This document shows, in pieces, positions 59,112 to 64,000 of a stretch of DNA of 64,000 bases. The translations under genes and the position numbers were made by a program. The notes beneath the pieces were generated by a model. It was not told where the DNA came from and made no database searches. It saw nothing but the letters and a program-made list of their open reading frames with translations. Each line of letters begins with the position of its first letter. The stretch's first letter is position 1. This DNA is from Sphingopyxis sp. H050 (GTDB taxonomy: Bacteria > Pseudomonadota > Alphaproteobacteria > Sphingomonadales > Sphingomonadaceae), in contig NZ_LNRZ01000007.1 of NCBI RefSeq assembly GCF_001468265.1, positions 1 to 64,000 of the forward strand. The letters run 5' to 3'.

Positions 59112-59771
59112 CTACCGCTTCGCCCCATAGATTGAAATCGAGCCGGTCGGCGTCGGGATGACTCTCATCTCTTCGACCGCCTCGAAACCCGCGGCTTTAA
59201 GGATCACCGGGACGCAGCCCTTAGCGTTGGGTTCGGTATATTCGAACCCGTCGAGCAGCTGGATCTGTCGAAAAAGCATGCGCATCAGCAGCGAGCGCTG
59301 CTCGCCATAGTCGGCTATGAAAAGGGTCCCGCCCGGCCTCAGGAGCCTGAACATCTGCGCGGCAATCGCTTCCTTAACGGCCATCGGGCACTGGTGAAGG
59401 ACCAGGCTCGATACGATCTTGTCGCATTGCCGGAGTGCGTCGATGCCGTCCAGCTCGTCGCCCATAGCCTCGAACCATCGAATCTCGGCATCGGCAACCT
59501 CAGCCTTGGCGCGCGCGATTTCCAGCACGGCGGGGTCGGGATCGACCGCCAGAACGATGCTCTCCGGCGCCGCCTGCTTGAGGGCGATCGCAAAGGTTCC
59601 CGTGCCGCACCCGATATCGACGATCCGCTCGCCCGGCCGCGGTTCGGCGAAGCGCAGCAAGTCGCTTCGCCATCTTTTCTCTCTGGTCATGAGGGCTATG
59701 GCGGCATCGTAGCGGTCGAGCGATCCGCTCTTGCCGAGTGCCGGGACGAAGTCTCTGTGTGCGTCTGACAT
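59112..59771 (-). CDS. Class I SAM-dependent methyltransferase
   Basis: A 219-residue methyltransferase with motif I VDIGCGTGTFAIAL near residue 52, the acidic end of beta 2 (VLAVDPDP), and motif IV/V wording (KIVSSLVLHQCP; LLRPGGTLFIADYG). It resembles ubiE/ArsM-like small-molecule methyltransferases; the ArsM cysteines are not seen. Substrate unknown. It is leftward, convergent with the His-rich peptide and separate from the AraC gene by 47 bp, with which it may form an operon. Confidence 0.85.
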   Translation of the reverse strand: MSDAHRDFVPALGKSGSLDRYDAAIALMTREKRWRSDLLRFAEPRPGERIVDIGCGTGTFAIALKQAAPESIVLAVDPDPAVLEIARAKAEVADAEIRWFEAMGDELDGIDALRQCDKIVSSLVLHQCPMAVKEAIAAQMFRLLRPGGTLFIADYGEQRSLLMRMLFRQIQLLDGFEYTEPNAKGCVPVILKAAGFEAVEEMRVIPTPTGSISIYGAKR

Positions 59772-59818
59772 GATGCGCCTCTACCAGGCGCGATCACGCA
59801 CCGGCTTGAACGGAGAGG

Positions 59819-60508
59819 CTATGATTCGATGAAAAGGTCGCTTGCCCGGATACCGAACATCGCCTTGATCGTGCGGGCGAAATGCGCGCTGTCGCTGAAC
59901 CCTGCCATGTGTGCGGCCTCGGTCGCGCTGCGGCGCATTCCCAATTCGTCGAAGGCGATAATCAACCTTCGCCAGAGCACAAAGCGCTGGAAGGGCATGC
60001 CGATCTCGGCGGCAAAGAGATGCCGGAAGCGGCCGAGCGAAAGGCGGCTCTCCTCCGCCACAGCCGCGAGACGGACAGAGCCCATGGGGATCAGGCGGTC
60101 AATCGAGGCGGCGGCGCGGGTGATGCGCGGATCGAGCGGGGGTCGGGCGCCTCGCGTGAGCCAGTTTTTCCAGAAGGACCGCTGTCCCGGCAGCGCGACA
60201 TGAATCGGATCGGAGCAGATCAGCCGGTCTTTCAGATCTACCGGCGGACCGAAGACCACTGTCGGCTCGACGAACCATAATTCAGCCGTGGGCGCGGGGA
60301 GCAGCCGGTGCACGGTATCGGGTTCGATGAGCAAGCAACGCCCCGACAGGCGCGCGCCATCAGCATCGACCACGGTAAGCGGCTCGGCACAAAACACTGC
60401 CTGCGCCGCAAAATGGCGGTGCGCGGCGGCATCGCCAACCGAACCCGACCAGAGAGCATGATAGTCGCCGAGGCTAAGTCGGCCGTTCCAGTTGGACGTT
60501 TCGGGCAT
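59819..60508 (-). CDS. AraC-family transcriptional regulator
   Basis: A 229-residue regulator. The N-terminal half looks like a small cupin-type sensor (HRHFAAQAVFCAEPL). The C-terminal half (about 130-225) has the two helix-turn-helices of AraC proteins: VRLAAVAEESRLSLGRFRHLF and RSATEAAHMAGFSDSAHFAR, then TIKAMFGI. It probably controls the methyltransferase that follows or a nearby gene; the target is not known. The 126 bases to the FTR1 gene stop hold no gene. Confidence 0.87.
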   Translation of the reverse strand: MPETSNWNGRLSLGDYHALWSGSVGDAAAHRHFAAQAVFCAEPLTVVDADGARLSGRCLLIEPDTVHRLLPAPTAELWFVEPTVVFGPPVDLKDRLICSDPIHVALPGQRSFWKNWLTRGARPPLDPRITRAAASIDRLIPMGSVRLAAVAEESRLSLGRFRHLFAAEIGMPFQRFVLWRRLIIAFDELGMRRSATEAAHMAGFSDSAHFARTIKAMFGIRASDLFIES

Positions 60509-60634
60509 CGGGTCGCAATAGCAGGCCTAACTCGTGTGCGTAACGGGCGCCGGGTAAGCACTCTGGCTCGGAGGCTCTTTTCGGAAGCCGTCTTACGGCC
60601 AAGGAGGAGTGCGCCGACCCCGTGATGATTCCCC

Positions 60635-62581
60635 TCATCGACCGGGCGCTGTCTCGATGCGGCGATGTTGCCGACTGTTGTAACGATAGCCGATCCAGAG
60701 GATTGCAAGCGCGAGAAGCTGGAGCAACAACGGTTCGAGCGAAGGAAATATCCCCATCGCCGGGAAGCGGGGAAAATGAGCTAGCGGGGTGATGCCGAGG
60801 AGGCCGGCTTCCTGTAGCGCGCCCGCGCCCTTGCCGGCCAGGACAACCGCGAGGATAGCGATGAGCGAAGAGCTGTAAGCGAAAAATCTTCCGATCGGCA
60901 GGACCCGGCTGTAACGAAGCATGACCCATGCGATTGCTGCCAGGATCACCACTGCGGTTCCGGCTCCGGCGGCGATCGCGCTGCGGCTTCCTTGCGCGGC
61001 GAGAGCTGCGAAAAACAGGATGGTCTCAAAGACTTCCCGATAGACCACGAGGAAAGCGAGCCCGAACAGGAACCAGGCCGAGCGACGTGAAAGCGCTTTG
61101 CCCATCGCTTCGCGAATATAGCGCTGCCAGCTCTCCGCATGTGACTTTCCGTGCATCCAGATGCCGACCCAGACGAGAACGACTGCGGCGAAAAGCGAGC
61201 CAAATCCCTCTGTCAACTCGCGGTTCGCTCCGCTGATCGAGATTGCATAGGTCGCGACTGCCCAGGTTGCGCCGCCGGCTGCCAGGGCTGCGATCCAGCC
61301 GCCATGGACATAGGGTAGGACCTCAGGCCGTTCGGCCTTTCGTAAGAAAGCGATCATCGCCACGATGATCAGAAGCGCTTCGAGACCCTCGCGCAGCAAG
61401 ATGGTAAGCGCCCCGACAAAGGTCGATGCGTCGCTGGCTGCATCGGGAGACAGTGCAGCTTCGGCATCGGCGAAAAGGGTTTCGACTGCGGCGGCTTTAC
61501 CCGCGACCGCATCGACCGGCACACCTCGCGCGATGGACACGCGATAATCGGACATCGCGGATTCGATTTGCGCCATAAGGGCGGAATCGCGCGTCGTCAG
61601 GATCGGCTCAATCGGTTCGAAACCGTCGAGATAGGCGGACAGCGCGAGACGCTCTGCCTCGCTCCGATTTCCCTTGCGGTACGCGGCAAGGCTTTGCGCC
61701 AATTTGTCACGGGCAACCGCAAGCGTCGCGGGCGAAGCGGTTGTCAATGCTTGGGGATCTGAGCGCAAATAGGCGGTAAGCGCGTCGGCCTGCTCCGATC
61801 CCAGCCCACGACCAAGCACTTCCGGGCTGAGACTCGTGAAGGCTTGCAGGTCGGGGACCAGTTCGCGCGCCGCAGGGGTCTGGTTCCAGACACGCCGGCC
61901 GGCTGCGACGTCGCGAAAGGCAAATCCACCGGCATAGGCTGCTACCGCCCAGCGGTCGTCGGAGGGCAAATGGGCAAAACTGGGCATGGACGTGCCTTCG
62001 AGCCCCTGTCCTATCACCTGATAGAGCGCGAACAGACTGCGCTTGCGAGCGCGTCCGGCGTCGGTGAAATCGATAGGTGCCGGGTCGAGCCCCTTGGCCT
62101 GAGGTCCATTGCCATCGCCGCGCGCGCCGTGACAGCTGGCGCAATTTTCCAGATAGACTTGGGCTCCGCGCCGGGGATCTGGAGCGTTGCGCGGCGCGAG
62201 GGGCACAGGGTAGGCGGCGAGGAGGTCCGCCGCGAGTCCGCGCGCCTGGCCAGCCACCTTGCCGGGGTCCGCCTTCGATGCGATCGCCGTCTGGAGTTGT
62301 CCCGCTTCACTGACAAGGCGAGCCCGCGCCGGGGATACCGGAAGCGCTTCGATCCCCTTGCGAACGGTGGCGGAAAACTCGGTCATCTCGGCATATTCGA
62401 CCGTGCTCGTCACCGCGCCATTCGAGACCGCTCCACCATAGTCGACCGCAACATAGTCCAGCAGGCGCCAGATGGTCTGGACTTCGCCGGCATCAGTGCG
62501 GGCCTGTGCCGTCGGCACGACGAGGCCGCAGATTGCAGCGAGCGCGATCAGCAGAGAGAGAAAGCGGCGGGCGGGGGGCAT
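60635..62581 (-). CDS. Cytochrome c-FTR1 permease, PbrT-like
   Basis: A 648-residue protein: signal peptide (LALIALAAICGLVVPTAQA region), a c-type haem site CASCH (Cys147, Cys150, His151), a helical linker, then a seven-helix FTR1 iron-permease domain with REGLE (397-401) and REVFE (515-519), the Arg-Glu-x-x-Glu metal motifs. Known proteins of this layout take up ferrous iron or, in pbr loci, lead (PbrT). Here it is 5 bp after a CDF gene behind a MerR-type promoter, a setting like pbr operons. The metal is inferred. Confidence 0.88.
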   Translation of the reverse strand: MPPARRFLSLLIALAAICGLVVPTAQARTDAGEVQTIWRLLDYVAVDYGGAVSNGAVTSTVEYAEMTEFSATVRKGIEALPVSPARARLVSEAGQLQTAIASKADPGKVAGQARGLAADLLAAYPVPLAPRNAPDPRRGAQVYLENCASCHGARGDGNGPQAKGLDPAPIDFTDAGRARKRSLFALYQVIGQGLEGTSMPSFAHLPSDDRWAVAAYAGGFAFRDVAAGRRVWNQTPAARELVPDLQAFTSLSPEVLGRGLGSEQADALTAYLRSDPQALTTASPATLAVARDKLAQSLAAYRKGNRSEAERLALSAYLDGFEPIEPILTTRDSALMAQIESAMSDYRVSIARGVPVDAVAGKAAAVETLFADAEAALSPDAASDASTFVGALTILLREGLEALLIIVAMIAFLRKAERPEVLPYVHGGWIAALAAGGATWAVATYAISISGANRELTEGFGSLFAAVVLVWVGIWMHGKSHAESWQRYIREAMGKALSRRSAWFLFGLAFLVVYREVFETILFFAALAAQGSRSAIAAGAGTAVVILAAIAWVMLRYSRVLPIGRFFAYSSSLIAILAVVLAGKGAGALQEAGLLGITPLAHFPRFPAMGIFPSLEPLLLQLLALAILWIGYRYNSRQHRRIETAPGR

Positions 62582-62586
62582 TGGCC

Positions 62587-63228
62587 CTATTGTCCGGGCA
62601 CAGTCGACAGTTCGCGCAATTCGGTCCGCGCGCTGCGTAGAATCTCATAGGCCGAATGCAGGAAAAGCGTGGCAATGATGGCGGCGACTGCAAGGTCGGG
62701 CCAGGCTTGCCCGGTCCATGCGACGAGGCCGGCGGCGATGATCACCGCCACATTGGCGATCGCGTCGTTGCGGCTGAACAGCCACACCGCCCGGACATTG
62801 GCGTCGCCTTCGCGGAACCGCGAGAGGACCGCGGCCGAGGTGAGGTTGACGAGGAGGGCGGCGGCGCCGATGCCGCCCATCAGCTCGGCTTCGGGCGGAA
62901 CCGCGGTCAGGGCACGCCACAGCGCGACGCCGATGACCCCTATGCCAAGCGACAGCAGGAACAGGCCTTGGGCTAAGGCGATACGCGTGCGGGCGAGCGC
63001 AGTCCAGCCTATCGCGACGAGGCCGGCCAACGTGATCGTGCCGTCGCCGATAAAGTCGAGCGAGTCGGCTTTCAGCGCCTGGCTGTTGGCGATGAACCCG
63101 CCGACGATCTCGATCGCGCCGAAGCCGAGATTGAGAATTACGACGATCCACAAGGCCCTTCGATAGGCGGGATCGCGTTCGGCCCTGACGGTGTCGCCCG
63201 TGCAGCCGCAATTGCTGTCGTTGCTCAT
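62587..63228 (-). CDS. Short CDF cation transporter
   Basis: A 213-residue six-helix CDF protein. Near the start it has NCGCTGDT, a Cys-rich stretch. KADSLDFIGDGTITLAGL and LFSRNDAIANVAVIIAAG carry the metal-site Asp residues in helices II and V. The cytoplasmic C-terminal domain is absent, as in the CDF at 36230-36826, but the two proteins are not near-identical. It exports divalent metal. Its ATG lies seven bases after the predicted -10, so the mRNA may be almost leaderless. Confidence 0.88.
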   Translation of the reverse strand: MSNDSNCGCTGDTVRAERDPAYRRALWIVVILNLGFGAIEIVGGFIANSQALKADSLDFIGDGTITLAGLVAIGWTALARTRIALAQGLFLLSLGIGVIGVALWRALTAVPPEAELMGGIGAAALLVNLTSAAVLSRFREGDANVRAVWLFSRNDAIANVAVIIAAGLVAWTGQAWPDLAVAAIIATLFLHSAYEILRSARTELRELSTVPGQ

Positions 63229-63234
63229 TCCCCT

Positions 63235-63265
63235 GTTCTACATTCTACAGTAACTGTAGAAGCAA
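63235..63265 (-). promoter_or_regulatory. MerR operator and promoter of the CDF-FTR1 operon
   Basis: A perfect dyad TTCTACAG-TAA-CTGTAGAA covers 63243-63261. On the minus strand, -35 TTGCTT (63265-63260) and -10 TAGAAC (63240-63235) are separated by 19 bp, the overlong spacer of MerR-activated promoters. It lies between the CDF gene and the divergent merR-like gene, so that regulator is the likely partner. Confidence 0.82.
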
Positions 63266-63298
63266 GCTGAAATCGAAACGAGACTGAGAGGAAGGGAG

Positions 63299-63712
63299 AT
63301 GGCGCGCGACACGCGGCTGCCGATCGGCGGCCTGGCGAAACGCACCGGCACCAAGGTAAACACGATCCGCTTCTATGAGGATATCGGATTGCTGCCTTGC
63401 GCAGCGCGCACAGCCTCTGGCCGGCGCACCTACGGGGATGAGGATGTCGGGCGCCTCGCATTCATCCGCAATGCCCGCGGCCTCGGCTTTTCGATCGATG
63501 AAATCCGGTCGTTGACGGCGCTGGCCTTGGGGCCGGGGCAGGACTGCGCCGAAATCCGCGCAGTTGCGGCGCGTCACCTGCTCGATGTCGATGAAAAGCT
63601 GGAACGGATGGCGCGGCTCCGTGCTGAACTTGCCCGTATCGTCCAGCTCTGCGATGGCGGGCCGGTGTCGGATTGCCGGGTCATCGAGGCCATCGCCGCC
63701 GGAAATGCCTAG
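63299..63712 (+). CDS. MerR-family metal-responsive regulator
   Basis: A 137-residue regulator. The N-terminal winged helix (IGGLAKRTGTKVNTIRFYEDIGLL) is followed by RTASGRRTYGDEDVGRLAFI, a dimer helix and a C-terminal loop. Cysteines at 83, 118 and 126 (also 34) lie where MerR/ZntR/PbrR/CadR proteins bind thiophilic or borderline metals. GAGAGGAAGGGAG is a good ribosome binding site. It is divergent from the CDF-FTR1 operon and should activate it through the dyad at 63243-63261. Confidence 0.92.
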   Translation: MARDTRLPIGGLAKRTGTKVNTIRFYEDIGLLPCAARTASGRRTYGDEDVGRLAFIRNARGLGFSIDEIRSLTALALGPGQDCAEIRAVAARHLLDVDEKLERMARLRAELARIVQLCDGGPVSDCRVIEAIAAGNA

Positions 63713-63747
63713 CCGCCGCGCTATCGGGACTGTCGGCGGCTTGCGGC

Positions 63748-63975
63748 TCAGCCGCAGCAACTGCCCTTGCCGCCGTCAACCTGTATTGGCGGGCAGGGTA
63801 CCGTGCCATAGGAACAGAAGACACAGCAGTCTCCTGGCAGCGGCTTGAGCAGCGCGCCGCATCCCTTGCAGTCGTAGAAATACTGACACGCATCGGTGGG
63901 CATGATTTCGTCGGCGATTTGACCGCAGAGCGGACACGTCAGCGTCGATTGCAGGACCGGCGAGGGATCAAGCAT
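63748..63975 (-). CDS. Cys-rich GDCCVFC family small protein
   Basis: A 75-residue protein of a conserved family of metal and mercury loci, marked by PGDCCVFCSYGTVPCPPIQ. It has eleven Cys: CPLC (14-17), C30, C36, C39, C50, C51, C54, C61 and C73-C74, arranged like several zinc- or thiolate-binding knuckles. No signal peptide. It probably binds or buffers metal in the cytoplasm. Its start overlaps the stop of an upstream gene that leaves the window. Confidence 0.75.
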   Translation of the reverse strand: MLDPSPVLQSTLTCPLCGQIADEIMPTDACQYFYDCKGCGALLKPLPGDCCVFCSYGTVPCPPIQVDGGKGSCCG

Positions 63976-64000
63976 AGCGATAGCCGAGCCAGAGGAGGAC
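63968..64000 (-). CDS. 3' end of a membrane-protein gene running off the window
   Basis: On the minus strand the last 33 bases read VLLWLGYRYA and stop (63970-63968). The stop overlaps the ATG of the Cys-rich gene by 8 bp, which suggests translational coupling. A similar ending (ILWIGYRYN) closes the FTR1 protein at 60635, so it may be a related membrane transporter, but ten residues are too few to name it. Confidence 0.4.
   Translation of the reverse strand, partial: VLLWLGYRYA

Overview
The window looks like chromosomal DNA from an alphaproteobacterium of the Sphingomonadales (Sphingopyxis/Sphingomonas-like). It has high G+C, sphingomonad-style codon use, a Wza/Wzc/Wzx/Wzy capsule or exopolysaccharide locus, a cobalamin-riboswitch TonB receptor, and a long metal-resistance block next to integrase genes. 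The genus is inferred from gene content and style, not from a marker gene.

Region 1 (1-1789) is worn accessory DNA. It holds the right end of an IS66-family element (to about base 99) abutting a 5'-truncated nucleotidyltransferase gene, an ECF sigma factor overlapping that gene by 4 bp, a relic of an AlbA/Schlafen-type ATPase, and doubtful small ORFs.

Region 2 (1790-26653) is a polysaccharide locus: a Tat-exported beta-helix protein, WecB, a metallophosphoesterase, an O-antigen ligase/polymerase-like protein, Wza-like lipoprotein, Wzc-like kinase with a Tyr-Gly repeat tail, an unknown exported protein, UDP-uronate epimerase, TviB/WbpO-like dehydrogenase, Wzx, three GT4 glycosyltransferases, a second polymerase-like protein, AsnB-type amidotransferase, an initiating sugar transferase, an SDR reductase, a FlaA1/WbpM-like dehydratase and GalE. 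Together they would make nucleotide sugars (probably an N-acetylated uronic acid, possibly amidated, and a 6-deoxy HexNAc), assemble the repeat unit, flip, polymerise and export it.

Region 3 (26728-31505) is a vitamin B12 uptake operon, btuB-btuF-btuC-btuD, read leftwards under a clear cobalamin riboswitch.

Region 4 (31506-36229) holds a large serine recombinase, a DUF736 gene with a good terminator, and a tyrosine integrase beside a 49-nt 3' fragment of tRNA-Gly(GCC). The geometry fits the right end of an integrated element lying to the left of base 36034.

Region 5 (36230-64000) is a metal-resistance block. A leftward operon (DUF3703, His-rich exported protein, czcC, czcB, czcA, a short CDF transporter) starts at a MerR-type operator. 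A rightward run of about 15 kb carries a second His-rich protein, a second czcCBA set, DUF190, an SRPBCC protein, a P1B ATPase with an SPC motif and His-rich linker, an HAE1-type RND pump, a second SRPBCC paralogue, DsbB and a DsbA-like protein, and ends in a strong hairpin. It is followed by a basic/His/Tyr-rich secreted peptide, a methyltransferase, an AraC regulator, a cytochrome c-FTR1 (PbrT-like) transporter with a short CDF transporter under a second MerR-type operator, the MerR regulator itself, and a Cys-rich small protein. The most system-like unexplained unit is the SRPBCC / P1B-ATPase / orphan RND / SRPBCC / DsbB / DsbA set at 50591-58628.
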